Part shown: piece after piece, positions 33,116 to 41,566 of the stretch
How the letters are laid out: every line of letters begins with the position of its first letter
Position numbering within the stretch: position 1 is the stretch's first letter
The notes under the pieces: model-generated
Told to the model about the DNA's origin: nothing
The model's input: the letters and a program-made list of their open reading frames with translations, nothing else
Databases searched by the model: none
Translations under genes and position numbers: made by a program
Assembly: GCA_023151185.1 (NCBI GenBank)
Contig: JAKLJL010000009.1
Span: 1-64,000, forward strand
DNA from: Bacteroidota bacterium
GTDB taxonomy: Bacteria; Bacteroidota; JABWAT01
Reading direction: 5' to 3'
Length of the DNA: 64,000 nucleotides

Positions 33116-34335
33116 TGAAACGAGTTTTCCTGATTTCTGGCCTGATTCTGTTTTCTTTCCTTCCGGTTACCGGACAGGAGTTGAACAAAACTGAGGACCG
33201 GCTTGAATCCATCAGAAAGCAGATCAGGGACCTGGAAGGGAAAATTCAATCTGCCCGGTCAGAAGAGCAGAATTCGCTTGATCAGATTAATAAATACGAA
33301 CGTCAAATTGCACTAACGGATGCCCTGATTCAAACCCTCTCGACCCAATTGGCTGATCTGAATGCCGAGATTGAAACAGCCCGCCGTGATCTAGATGAGA
33401 CTGAAAACCAGCTTGCTCAACTGAAAGAACAATATTCCCTTTACGTGACCAAAGTGTACAAAAAGGGAAGTATGTATGATCTTGAACTGATTTTTGCTGC
33501 CGAAAATATAAACCAAAGTCTTGTTCGCCTCCGGTATATGCGCTTTTTTTCGGACCAGAGGAAACGGGACATGAACAATATTCTGATCAAGCAGAAACAG
33601 ATTCACTCGCACCGGCTCCGCCTGACCGGAAAACTGAAGGAACATAAACAGGTTGTTGCTTCGAAACTGCAGGAAGAAGCATCCCTGACCAATCAGCGGG
33701 AAAAGATGGAAAGTGCCGTAAAAAAAGCCCGCAAAAATCTGAAGCAGTTCAATTCGGCACTGACAGCCCAGAAAAAGGAAGAGGAAAAACTGCAATCCGT
33801 TATCGCCAAACTAATCGAAGATGAGGAAAAAAGACGGGCCAGTGCTATGGAAAAGGGGAGCAGTTCCTTTAAAAAATCGGTTGAGTATGAAAGCAAGGCG
33901 CCAGAATGGGAAAAATTGAATCCGAATTTTGCAGATAATAAGGGCCGGTTTTCCTGGCCGGTTGCCAATGGGGTTGTGGTAACCCCATACGGGAAAATCA
34001 GAGACAACAACCTGAAAACAACCAAAGTCAGTAATGGAATCGACATTGCGGTTCCGGTCGGGTCACCTGTCAGGGTTATTGCTGAAGGTGTTGTCGCCCG
34101 GGTGGATTTTATTCCCGGCTTCGAGAATATTGTGATTATCAGACATAACTCTCATTACCTGACGGTTTATGGCCAGATTGGAGAACTTTCGGTTAAGGAA
34201 GGCGACCGGGTGAATTCAGGTTCCATCCTCGGGCGGTCAGGGGGTGAAGCTTCGAGTAAAGGACCCAGTATTCACTTCGAAGTCTGGGCAGGAAAAGACC
34301 ATCTGAATCCGGAATCCTGGCTGGTAAAACAGTAG
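33115..34335 (+). CDS. EnvC/M23-family murein hydrolase activator
   Basis: The 406-residue exported protein has an N-terminal signal peptide (about 1-20), a long coiled coil (about 22-250, for example QIRDLEGKIQSARSEEQNSL) and a C-terminal LytM/M23 domain (about 275-400, with VVTPYGKIRDNN, GSPVRVIAEGVVARVDFIP and GPSIHFEVWAG). The zinc histidines normally found (HxxxD and HxH) are degenerate: the first position reads NGIDIAV without the histidine, while IHFEVW retains only one. So it fits the non-catalytic EnvC/NlpD class that activates amidases, rather than a hydrolase. ATG 33115 is used; a TTG three bases upstream is weaker. A heptanucleotide repeat follows the stop. Confidence 0.85.
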   Translation: MKRVFLISGLILFSFLPVTGQELNKTEDRLESIRKQIRDLEGKIQSARSEEQNSLDQINKYERQIALTDALIQTLSTQLADLNAEIETARRDLDETENQLAQLKEQYSLYVTKVYKKGSMYDLELIFAAENINQSLVRLRYMRFFSDQRKRDMNNILIKQKQIHSHRLRLTGKLKEHKQVVASKLQEEASLTNQREKMESAVKKARKNLKQFNSALTAQKKEEEKLQSVIAKLIEDEEKRRASAMEKGSSSFKKSVEYESKAPEWEKLNPNFADNKGRFSWPVANGVVVTPYGKIRDNNLKTTKVSNGIDIAVPVGSPVRVIAEGVVARVDFIPGFENIVIIRHNSHYLTVYGQIGELSVKEGDRVNSGSILGRSGGEASSKGPSIHFEVWAGKDHLNPESWLVKQ

Positions 34336-34348
34336 GTGGTAATTAGGA

Positions 34349-34418
34349 GTCAGAAGTCAGAAGTCAGAAGACAGAAGTCAGAAGTCAGAAGACAGAAGTC
34401 AGAAGACAGAAGGCAGAC
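34349..34418. repeat. Heptanucleotide tandem repeat (GWCAGAA)
   Basis: Ten units of seven bases: GTCAGAA and GACAGAA in the order T,T,T,A,T,T,A,T,A and a final GGCAGAC. The array starts 13 bases after the EnvC stop and lies between that gene and the convergent mtaB gene. A weak hairpin (34427-34442) follows it with a pyrimidine-rich tail, possibly the EnvC terminator. There are no spacers, so this is not a CRISPR array. Confidence 0.9.
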
Positions 34419-34488
34419 GGAGGTAGAAACAAGACCCTGTTTGTCGGTTTCTCCTTTCTTTCCTGTTTATAAATCACCCTGAAAAAGA

Positions 34489-35787
34489 TTAAATAACCTG
34501 CTCGCCACGCAGTTCATTGTCAGAAAACCAGCCGGTAACGGTCACTTTCTGGAGGGTATTTTCAAGATGACCGGCATTGGGAATACCAATCCGGACGTAG
34601 TTCCCGGTATATCCGAAATTTAATCCGTCCTGTACGTCGCCTTCAACCAGAATTTCACAGTTCCTGTTCAGGAAACGTTCCAGAAATTCATGTTCTTTCT
34701 TTCGTGAGATGATTCTGAGGTGGGCATTCCGTTTTTTGCGGGTGTGGTGCGGAACAGTTCCCGGCATTGACCAGGCCGGAGTGTTTTCACGTTCAGAAAA
34801 AGTGAAAGCATGCAGGTAGGTCAAAGGCAGAGAGGCTACAAATTCTGCTGTTTCGTCGAAAAGTGCATCTGTTTCGCCGGGAAATCCGACAATCATATCG
34901 GCACCGATTCCCGCATCAGGAATCAAGGCCCTGATTTTTTCAACCCGTTCCCGGTAAAGTGTGGTCTGGTACCTCCGTTTCATCAGTTTCAGAACAGCAT
35001 CACTGCCGCTTTGCATGGGAATGTGAAAGTGAGGGCAGAACCGCCGGCTACCGGCAACAAACTCGATAATTTCATCTGTGATCAGATTGGGTTCGATGGA
35101 TGAGATCCGGATCCGTTCAATACCGTCGACCTGATCGAGGGCTTTGCAGAGATCAATGAACTTTCTGTCGCTGTTTTTACCGAAATCACCGATATTGACA
35201 CCAGCAAGCACAATTTCCTTTACACCCTTTTCAGCCAGTTCACGGGCCTGACCCAAAACAAATTCAACCGAGGGACTCCGGCTTTCGCCACGGGCCTGGG
35301 GGATGGTGCAGTACGTGCAGACATAATCGCACCCATCCTGAATTTTAAGAAAAACCCGGGTCCGGTTCCCGACTTCAAGAGAGTAAGCGCCGCCAAATTC
35401 ATGAGCTTCTTCGATTGGAGTGGTAAATACTCTTGCTGCTCCTGACCGCTCAAAAGACTGAATGTAGTCAAAAAGTTTGAATTTCTCACTCGATCCAAGA
35501 ACCAGATCAACCCCTTCAATTCCCGCAATTTCCTCAGGATCAAGCTGGGCATAACACCCGGTCACAATCGTAAAGGCATCAGGAGAGTTTTTCTGCAGAT
35601 GGCGGATAACCTGGCGGGCTTTCTGATCTGCCCGTTCAGTTACCGAACAGGTATTGATAACGATTACATCGGCACGCGATTCATTATCAACTTCAGCAAA
35701 GCCTCTGTCAATAAACTGACGGCCCAGTGTACTGGTTTCTGCAAAGTTCAGTTTGCAGCCTAAGGTATGAAATGTAACTTTCTGCAT
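34489..35787 (-). CDS. mtaB: tRNA t6A methylthiotransferase MtaB
   Basis: A radical-SAM enzyme that adds a methylthio group to N6-threonylcarbamoyladenosine 37 of tRNAs decoding ANN codons. The 432-residue protein starts MQKVTFHTLGCKLNFAETS, the MtaB-specific N-terminus with the first Cys of the UPF0004 cluster, then CSVTERADQKARQ and GCYAQLDPEEIA, and the radical-SAM cluster CDYVCTYCTIPQARGESRS. The TRAM domain is at the C-terminus (EILVEGDVQDGLNFGYTGNY). The open frame extends 21 codons upstream to 35850, running through the rpsA terminator, so ATG 35787 is chosen. No ribosome binding site is evident. Confidence 0.93.
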   Translation of the reverse strand: MQKVTFHTLGCKLNFAETSTLGRQFIDRGFAEVDNESRADVIVINTCSVTERADQKARQVIRHLQKNSPDAFTIVTGCYAQLDPEEIAGIEGVDLVLGSSEKFKLFDYIQSFERSGAARVFTTPIEEAHEFGGAYSLEVGNRTRVFLKIQDGCDYVCTYCTIPQARGESRSPSVEFVLGQARELAEKGVKEIVLAGVNIGDFGKNSDRKFIDLCKALDQVDGIERIRISSIEPNLITDEIIEFVAGSRRFCPHFHIPMQSGSDAVLKLMKRRYQTTLYRERVEKIRALIPDAGIGADMIVGFPGETDALFDETAEFVASLPLTYLHAFTFSERENTPAWSMPGTVPHHTRKKRNAHLRIISRKKEHEFLERFLNRNCEILVEGDVQDGLNFGYTGNYVRIGIPNAGHLENTLQKVTVTGWFSDNELRGEQVI

Positions 35788-35835
35788 AGTCCGGATAACA
35801 ATCGGTTTGAACCTGGGGTTTCCTGGGGTGAAAAC

Positions 35836-35866
35836 AAAAAAGTCCGCCACACCGGCGGACTTTTTT
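35836..35866 (-). terminator. Strong terminator after rpsA
   Basis: AAAAAGTCCGCC and GGCGGACTTTTT pair over an ACACC loop (35836-35866), giving a GC-rich stem flanked by A-runs and T-runs in both directions. On the minus strand it ends the lipoprotein-cmk-rpsA transcript 28 bases after the rpsA stop; it is symmetric enough to work both ways. Confidence 0.92.
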
Positions 35867-35893
35867 GCAGAATGGTCAGTTCAGAATGGGGAA

Positions 35894-37690
35894 TCAGCCT
35901 TCGGCTTCATCCTCTTTCTTCTTTGCAGCTTTTTTCTTGGCACCGGCAAGACCGGCTTCCTTCAGAGCAGCGGCCATAGCAGAATCATTGGCACCCGCAG
36001 CGGATGTCAGAGATTTCATGGCTTCCTTGTTGCTCAGATTGGCAGCTTCGGTTTCTGACAGAACGATTTTACGGTCATCTTTATTCAGTTCGATGACGAT
36101 AACGGTCAGTTCCTGATCCACTTTGTAAGCATGGTTCAGGTCTTTTCCTTTTTCGTTCAGTTGGTTGGCCGGGATAAAGCCGTCGAGTCCGTAAGGCAGA
36201 TCAACCTGAAGTGCCTTATCAGTAATCTTGGTTACTTTGGCAGTAACCGGAGTTCCGACCGGGAAGACACTTTCAAAAGTTTCCCATGGGTTTTCTTCGA
36301 GTTGCTTCAGGCCAAGGGAGATCCGGCGGTTTTCGCTGTCAACCCCGATAACGGTGACTTCGATTTCTTCACCTTTTTTCACAACTTCACCCGGGTGGCG
36401 GATTTTCTTTGTCCAGCTCAGGTCAGAAATGTGAATAAGGCCATCGACGCCTGGTTCCAGTTCAACAAACACGCCGAAATTGGTGATGTTGCGGATAACA
36501 CCTTTTACTTTGGCATCGATCGGGTATTTCTTCAGGAGATTATCCCACGGATCTTCTTCCAGTTGCTTCATGCCAAGAGAAATTTTCTTGGTTTCCTTGT
36601 CGATAGAAAGAATAACACAGGAAACGGTCTGGCCCATCTGAACTTTTTCGCTCGGATGTTTGATATGCTGGGTCCAGCTCATTTCTGAGATGTGGATAAG
36701 ACCTTCGATTCCCTTTTCGATCTCGACGAAAGCACCGTAATCGGCAATGGAAACGATCTTTCCGCTGACTTTAGCACCGATCGGAAAGCGTTCTTCAATA
36801 TTTTCCCAAGGATGCGGCTGAAGCTGTTTCAGACCCAGGGAAATCCGTTTTTTCTCTTTATCGAAGTCGAGGATAACCACGTTCAGAGTCTGGTCGAGGC
36901 CAACAACTTCTGACGGATGGTTGACACGGCCCCAGCTCAGGTCGGTAATGTGGAGCAGACCGTCTACGCCGCCCAGGTCAATAAACACACCGAAGTCGGT
37001 GATATTCTTAACCGTACCTTCAAGAACCTGACCTGGTTCGAGATTCTGAAGAATTGCGCCACGCTGATTTTCAAGATCCTTCTCGATAAGTACCTTGTGC
37101 GAAACAACAACGTTTTCGGTTGGCTGATTGATTTTAACAACCTTGAAGTCCATTTCCTGTCCTACAAGGGCATCGAAGTCCCTGATCGGACGAACGTCGA
37201 TCTGGGAACCGGGCAGGAATGCATCCACGCCAAGCAGGTCAACGACCATACCGCCTTTGATCCGGCGGGCAATGCGGCCCCGTACAATTTCATCATGATC
37301 GTGAGCATGGGTGATTTTTTCCCAGATTCTCACAAAATCAGCCCGTTTTTTGGAAAGGATGAGCAATCCTTCTTTATTTTCCATGGATTCGAGAAACACT
37401 TCAACTTCGGTTCCGAGGTGAAGTTGTTTTTCACCGAATTCGTGAATGGCGACAACGCCATCCGATTTGAATCCGATATCAATCCGGACATCTTTATCAG
37501 AGATAGAAACGACACGGCCTTTGACAATCTGACCTTCTTTCAGGTTGTTGATGGTTTGATCGTACAGGCTGGTCATATCAGCCAGTTCCTGGGCAGAATA
37601 CTCAAGATCATCGTACAGGTCAGAAGCCTTTACGACAGCACCTGGTTTCAGTTCAGAAAGACTGATGGTAGGTTTGGTTTGGTTTGACAT
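35894..37690 (-). CDS. rpsA: 30S ribosomal protein S1
   Basis: S1 binds mRNA leaders to the 30S subunit. The 598-residue protein has six S1 (OB-fold) domains; the later ones are best conserved, for example ITDFGVFIDLGGVDGLLHIT, IADYGAFVEIEKGIEGLIHI and NITNFGVFVELEPGVDGLIH. The sixth is divergent (KITDKALQVDLPYGLDGFIP) and the tail ends in KKKAAKKKEDEAEG. The longer open frame begins within the cmk gene; ATG 37690 with SNQTKPTISLSELKPG is the alignable start. The order cmk-rpsA is an ancient, widely conserved pair. It ends at a strong terminator. Confidence 0.96.
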   Translation of the reverse strand: MSNQTKPTISLSELKPGAVVKASDLYDDLEYSAQELADMTSLYDQTINNLKEGQIVKGRVVSISDKDVRIDIGFKSDGVVAIHEFGEKQLHLGTEVEVFLESMENKEGLLILSKKRADFVRIWEKITHAHDHDEIVRGRIARRIKGGMVVDLLGVDAFLPGSQIDVRPIRDFDALVGQEMDFKVVKINQPTENVVVSHKVLIEKDLENQRGAILQNLEPGQVLEGTVKNITDFGVFIDLGGVDGLLHITDLSWGRVNHPSEVVGLDQTLNVVILDFDKEKKRISLGLKQLQPHPWENIEERFPIGAKVSGKIVSIADYGAFVEIEKGIEGLIHISEMSWTQHIKHPSEKVQMGQTVSCVILSIDKETKKISLGMKQLEEDPWDNLLKKYPIDAKVKGVIRNITNFGVFVELEPGVDGLIHISDLSWTKKIRHPGEVVKKGEEIEVTVIGVDSENRRISLGLKQLEENPWETFESVFPVGTPVTAKVTKITDKALQVDLPYGLDGFIPANQLNEKGKDLNHAYKVDQELTVIVIELNKDDRKIVLSETEAANLSNKEAMKSLTSAAGANDSAMAAALKEAGLAGAKKKAAKKKEDEAEG

Positions 37691-37706
37691 TTGTTTTTGT
37701 TTCCTT

Positions 37707-38414
37707 TTAGTTGATTTTCTGCAGCCGGTCCGGAGAACCTTCTGCAAAAAATTTTGCTTTGTTTATTATCCAGGCAACCTGTTGGTCGAGTGTCAGGTGG
37801 CTGGTGTCTAGGGTGATGGCATCTTCGGCCTGCCGGAGCGGGGAATCGTCCCGGGTTGAATCCAAATGGTCGCGGTGCTTGATTTCCTTTAAAAGGGTAT
37901 CGAAATCGACGGTTTGTCCCTTTGCTTCCAATTCCAGTTTACGGCGGTGCGCACGGGCTTCGGGGTCGGCAATCATAAAAACTTTCATTTCGGCATCCGG
38001 GAAGACGACGGTGCCGATATCCCGTCCGTCCATAACCAGACCTTTTTCTTTTCCCATTGCCTGCTGAAGCCTGACCATTTCCTTCCGGACGGAAGGGATA
38101 GCTGCCACTTCACTTACGGCGGCGGTAACCGAGGCAGATCTGATTTCCTCAGAAACATCGCGGCTGCCAAGAAAAACATGCTGTACCGAGTCGACAATTT
38201 TCAGGGATACAGGTGTTTCGGAAAGCAGGAGACGAACCTGATTTTCGGTGACATCTGCCGGCCGGACAGCCTTCTCCTGAAAGAGAAGGGTAACTGCCCG
38301 GTACATGGCACCGGTATCCACATAAATATACCCCAACTGTCTGGAAACCAGACGGGCGGTCGTACTTTTTCCGGAGGCGGCCGGACCGTCGAGAGCAATG
38401 ATGATTTTTTTCAC
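37707..38414 (-). CDS. cmk: Cytidylate kinase
   Basis: Phosphorylates CMP and dCMP. The 235-residue protein has the P-loop DGPAASGKSTTARLVS (about residues 8-23), the conserved YVDTGAMYRAVT, the Walker B-like GLVMDGRDIGTVVFPDAEMKV, and the LID region with RAHRRKLELEAKG. It stands 10 bases behind the LEA14-like lipoprotein gene and 16 bases before rpsA, in one transcription unit. Confidence 0.96.
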   Translation of the reverse strand: MKKIIIALDGPAASGKSTTARLVSRQLGYIYVDTGAMYRAVTLLFQEKAVRPADVTENQVRLLLSETPVSLKIVDSVQHVFLGSRDVSEEIRSASVTAAVSEVAAIPSVRKEMVRLQQAMGKEKGLVMDGRDIGTVVFPDAEMKVFMIADPEARAHRRKLELEAKGQTVDFDTLLKEIKHRDHLDSTRDDSPLRQAEDAITLDTSHLTLDQQVAWIINKAKFFAEGSPDRLQKIN

Positions 38415-38424
38415 AGTCAGCCGG

Positions 38425-39060
38425 TTATTTTTTCAGAACGGCGTCCTGGATGGCTTTGCCTTCAGCGGCCGTAAACTCGGTCTGCACGTCAATATATCCC
38501 GGATACCGGAGGGTATAACTGCCAACATTGACTGAAGGTTTTGCCTTAAGGAGAAAACGGGTAGGTTTGTTGCCTTCGCCGGCCAGATTGAATGCAAAAT
38601 TCAGCAGGGAATCGAAGGATTTTCCTGAAAGGGCCTGTTTAAGATCAATTTCAATTTTGATGGGCAGAGAGGAAACTCCGTTGGCGGCAACATCCACTTT
38701 ATCGTTAACCGCACCGGTTACCATCTGAACGTCATCAATCAGCAGAATCCACTCCAGGGCATTCATGGCAGCACCGGTGTTGTTCGGGTTTTTAACATCC
38801 AGATTTAAGGTCAGGGTCAGCGGCAACTTATTCGATGCAAATGCCTGTGTAATTTTCGGCAGGGCAGTCAGGCCGAGGTCTGATTTGGAATCCACTTTCT
38901 GGAAATTGATCCCGGCAACTTTGATGTCGGTGACCGAAGCCAGTTTGAATTCACATTTGGCAAAATTCTGGGCTTCCCGAATCTGTTGCATCACGCCGCA
39001 GCCAGAGGTTACCAGAAAAGCAAAAAGAGTAAATGAGAGGAGATGGAATCTGGATTTCAT
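38425..39060 (-). CDS. LEA14-like (WHy-domain) lipoprotein
   Basis: A 211-residue lipoprotein with lipobox VTSGC (cysteine at residue 21). The mature part has the water-stress/hypersensitive (WHy) fold of LEA type 2 proteins: VAGINFQKVDSKSDLGLTAL, LTLTLNLDVKNPNNTGAAMN and SLPIKIEIDLKQ. Such lipoproteins are widespread in Bacteroidota; a role in envelope stress has been suggested by analogy with plants but is not shown. As first gene of the cmk-rpsA unit it would be co-transcribed with S1, which is unexpected. The predicted promoter is at 39184-39214. Confidence 0.82.
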   Translation of the reverse strand: MKSRFHLLSFTLFAFLVTSGCGVMQQIREAQNFAKCEFKLASVTDIKVAGINFQKVDSKSDLGLTALPKITQAFASNKLPLTLTLNLDVKNPNNTGAAMNALEWILLIDDVQMVTGAVNDKVDVAANGVSSLPIKIEIDLKQALSGKSFDSLLNFAFNLAGEGNKPTRFLLKAKPSVNVGSYTLRYPGYIDVQTEFTAAEGKAIQDAVLKK

Positions 39061-39161
39061 TGTGAGGGCAGGAAGACCTGCAGACTGGTTTCAATTTCCG
39101 GAAAAACCGATGACCCGGTTCCAGTGCTGTCCCGGAAAAGGACGGTGATGGGTTCTGTTAA

Positions 39162-39178
39162 CCTGAAAATTTTTCAGG
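39162..39178 (-). promoter_or_regulatory. Palindrome at the LEA14-cmk-rpsA transcription start
   Basis: CCTGAAAA (39162-39169) and TTTTCAGG (39171-39178) are perfectly complementary around a single central base, giving a 17-bp palindrome. It begins about 6 bases behind the promoter -7 element, so it lies on the predicted transcription start. It might be an operator, or a 5' hairpin on the transcript. Confidence 0.5.
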
Positions 39179-39183
39179 GACTG

Positions 39184-39214
39184 CAAATATGGGAATGCGG
39201 GAGGTAAAATGCAA
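39184..39214 (-). promoter_or_regulatory. Promoter of the LEA14-cmk-rpsA unit
   Basis: On the minus strand TTG (39212-39214), a 20-base spacer, then CATATTTG (39184-39191). Spacing and sequence match rRNA promoter P1 (TTG, 20, CATCTTTG), fitting co-regulation of rRNA and ribosomal protein S1. The leader to the first start codon is about 118 bases. Confidence 0.6.
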
Positions 39215-39243
39215 TAACCGGACAGGATTTAAGGTCTGGAAAC

Positions 39244-39276
39244 GGACCTTCGGCAGAGAAAAACTGCCGGAGGTCT
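39244..39276 (-). terminator. Hairpin behind the PfkB kinase gene
   Basis: GGACCTTCGGCAG (39244-39256) pairs with CTGCCGGAGGTCT (39264-39276) apart from wobble positions, 11 bases behind the stop of the kinase gene. No U-tract follows on the minus strand, so efficiency as a terminator is doubtful. Confidence 0.45.
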
Positions 39277-39286
39277 GCCTGTGAGG

Positions 39287-40201
39287 TTATTCAATTGAAA
39301 ACTGACTGAGGGTTTTGAACTGTCGGTACCGGTGCTCAACTTCTTTCAGTGTCAGGTTCTGCAACCGTTCAAGTGAGAATTTTTCGACAGAAAATGAGGC
39401 CAGGGTTGATCCGTAAACAACTGCCCGTTTGAGATGTTCAAGATCGAGTTTATCGTGCTTTGCCAGGTATCCGGCAAGTCCGCCCATGAAAGTGTCGCCT
39501 GCCCCGGTTGGGTCAAAAATGTCCTCAAGCGGGTAAGCCGGCGCCGAAAAGACCGAGTCTGAGGTGAACAGCAAAGCGCCATGCTCTCCTTTTTTAATGA
39601 TCAGGGTATGGGGGCCCATCTCGATAATTTTGCGGGCTGCTTTGACCAGGTTATGTTCCTTGGCAAGTTCACGGGCCTCAGAATCATTAATGGAAAGCAG
39701 ATCAACACGGGCCAGTGTTTTGACCAGTTGATCGTAGGCCCCGCTGATCCAGAAATTCATGGTATCCGCAATGACCAATTTCGGGTTTTTAACCTGATCA
39801 AGAACCTGGACCTGAAGGGCCGGATGAATGTTCCCAAGGCAGACATACTCAGCATTCCGGGCCGCCTCCGGTATAACCGGATTGAAATTTTCGAATACAT
39901 TCAACTGGGTGTCAAGGGTATCACGGGTATTCAGGTCGAAGTGATACCGGCCAGACCACCTGAAGGTTTTCCCGCCTTCAATAACCTGCAATCCGTCCAG
40001 ATTAATGCCTTTTCCTGCAAGAAACTGAATATGTTCTTTCGGGAAATCACTGCCGACCACACCAACCAGAGAAATATCCTTCTGAAAAAAGGAGGCTGCT
40101 GCCGAAATAAATGTAGCTGATCCGCCAAGGGCATCATCGGCTTTGCCAAACGGGGTTTCAATGGTATCGAGGGCTACTGACCCTACAACGAGGAGACTCA
40201 T
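39287..40201 (-). CDS. PfkB-family sugar/nucleoside kinase
   Basis: A 304-residue ribokinase-fold kinase. SVALDTIETPFGKADDALGG at the N-terminus and DPTGAGDTFMGGLAGYL near residue 235 (the anion hole with catalytic Asp) are intact. The LGGSAT motif resembles adenosine kinase-like bacterial proteins; residues ~30-60 (FISAAASFFQKDISLVGVVG) cover the substrate lid. The phosphoryl acceptor cannot be named. The gene is last in a minus-strand series behind dedA, from which it is separated by 47 bases. Confidence 0.85.
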   Translation of the reverse strand: MSLLVVGSVALDTIETPFGKADDALGGSATFISAAASFFQKDISLVGVVGSDFPKEHIQFLAGKGINLDGLQVIEGGKTFRWSGRYHFDLNTRDTLDTQLNVFENFNPVIPEAARNAEYVCLGNIHPALQVQVLDQVKNPKLVIADTMNFWISGAYDQLVKTLARVDLLSINDSEARELAKEHNLVKAARKIIEMGPHTLIIKKGEHGALLFTSDSVFSAPAYPLEDIFDPTGAGDTFMGGLAGYLAKHDKLDLEHLKRAVVYGSTLASFSVEKFSLERLQNLTLKEVEHRYRQFKTLSQFSIE

Positions 40202-40248
40202 TCTTATTCCTTTATGACCTGAAGTTATTTATAAAAATTGAATCCGGA

Positions 40249-40893
40249 TCAGGCTTTTTTGTTCAGTTTGTGTCTGATGAACTGAATGACAGCCGGCAAG
40301 ACCGAAATAATGATAATGGCAATAATCACAATTCCAAAATTGTTTTTAACAACCGGAATGTTTCCGAAAAAGAATCCCAGAAGAAGAAATCCGTTTATCC
40401 AGATCAGTCCGCCGGTGATATTGAACAGGATAAACCGGGGATAGGTCATGCTGCCGATTCCGGCGATAAACGGGGCAAAGGTTCTGAAAATGGGCAGAAA
40501 CTTGGCAAGAATGATGGTTTTACCACCATGCTTTTCATAGAACTGATGGGTTTTTATCAGATAGTCTTTGTTGAAAAACCGTGAGTTTTCGAAATGAAAA
40601 ACTTTCGGACCCAGATAGTTCCCGATTGAATAATTGGTTGTATCGCCTGCAATTGACGCCAGGGTCAGTATCAGCATCAGGGTTTCGAGATGGAGTGCCC
40701 CGCCGGCGGCCAATGCGCCCAGAGCAAACAGAAGAGAGTCACCCGGAAGAAACGGGGTCACAACCAGACCGGTTTCCGCAAAAATGATCAGAAATAAAAT
40801 GGCATACATCCACGGACCGAACAGAACAATCATTTCGGTCAGGTGAACGTCAAGATGAAGAACAAGATCAATCAGTTGCTGAATCAATTCCAT
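40249..40893 (-). CDS. DedA-family membrane protein
   Basis: A 214-residue polytopic protein of the DedA/SNARE-associated PF09335 family, inner-membrane flippases for undecaprenyl phosphate and phospholipids. Seen: FAETGLVVTPFLPGDSLLFA near residue 40, the signature KFLPIFRTFAPFIAGIGSM with the conserved Arg, and about five hydrophobic segments. Basic C-terminus QFIRHKLNKKA. The AGGAG ahead of the start supports ATG 40893. It lies between pcm, 25 bases upstream, and the PfkB gene. Confidence 0.93.
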   Translation of the reverse strand: MELIQQLIDLVLHLDVHLTEMIVLFGPWMYAILFLIIFAETGLVVTPFLPGDSLLFALGALAAGGALHLETLMLILTLASIAGDTTNYSIGNYLGPKVFHFENSRFFNKDYLIKTHQFYEKHGGKTIILAKFLPIFRTFAPFIAGIGSMTYPRFILFNITGGLIWINGFLLLGFFFGNIPVVKNNFGIVIIAIIIISVLPAVIQFIRHKLNKKA

Positions 40894-40918
40894 TACTTAA
40901 ATCCTGTAAAGAGGAGAA

Positions 40919-41566
40919 TCAGGCACTCCAGCCTTCTTTTCCGATGAGGGGAACAAATTTAAACCCTTCGATCACTTCGGTTGAAAACCTGTCATCTGCC
41001 AGGCGGGTAATGACATGCAGATTCTGAACTTTATCATCACCGACGGGGATGACCAGGCGGGCACCGGTTTTAAGCTGTTTTTTTAAGGGATCAGGAATTA
41101 ACGGTCCTCCGGCAGTGACAATGATACCGTCAAAAGGAGCAAACTGGCTCCAGCCCAGTGTGCCATCTGCACAACGGCAGGCAATATCCATTCCCAGTCT
41201 TTCGAGTGTGGTCCGGGCTTTGGTCATCAGTTCCAGGTGCCGTTCAATTGAAAAGACCTGACAGCCTGCAGCTTTCAGAACAGCCGCCTGATACCCTGAA
41301 CCGGTACCGATTTCGAGAATTTTCATTCCTGGTGAAACCCGGAGGCTTTGGGTCATAATAGCAACGGTGTAAGGTTGCGAAATCGTCTGTCCCAGCCCGA
41401 TCGGAAGGGCAACATCTTCGTAGGCCCGGTGAACGAGGCTCGACTGAATAAATTCATGGCGGGGAACCCGGGAAACAGCAGTCAGAACCTGTTCGTCGGA
41501 AATTCCTTTTTTCCTGAGGACAGAAATCAGGTCGGTGCGGGATTTTTGATAAAATGAATCGGCCAT
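40919..41566 (-). CDS. pcm: Protein-L-isoaspartate O-methyltransferase
   Basis: Repairs isoaspartyl residues using S-adenosylmethionine. The 215-residue protein has VPRHEFI, the substrate motif GLGQTISQPYTVAIMTQSL, SAM motif I ILEIGTGSGYQAAVLKA and the later VTAGGPLIPDPLKKQL. Its start codon abuts the stop of the glycosyltransferase gene, so it is part of the folP series. Confidence 0.95.
   Translation of the reverse strand: MADSFYQKSRTDLISVLRKKGISDEQVLTAVSRVPRHEFIQSSLVHRAYEDVALPIGLGQTISQPYTVAIMTQSLRVSPGMKILEIGTGSGYQAAVLKAAGCQVFSIERHLELMTKARTTLERLGMDIACRCADGTLGWSQFAPFDGIIVTAGGPLIPDPLKKQLKTGARLVIPVGDDKVQNLHVITRLADDRFSTEVIEGFKFVPLIGKEGWSA

Noticed and set aside
34349-34418. CRISPR-like array
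   Set aside because: The repeats are 7 bases long without spacers and no cas genes are present; it is a simple tandem repeat.
36917-37687. A 256-codon plus-strand frame opposite rpsA
   Set aside because: It is antisense to S1 domains 1-3 and shows no domain. The alternation of repeats is an echo of the S1 repeats.
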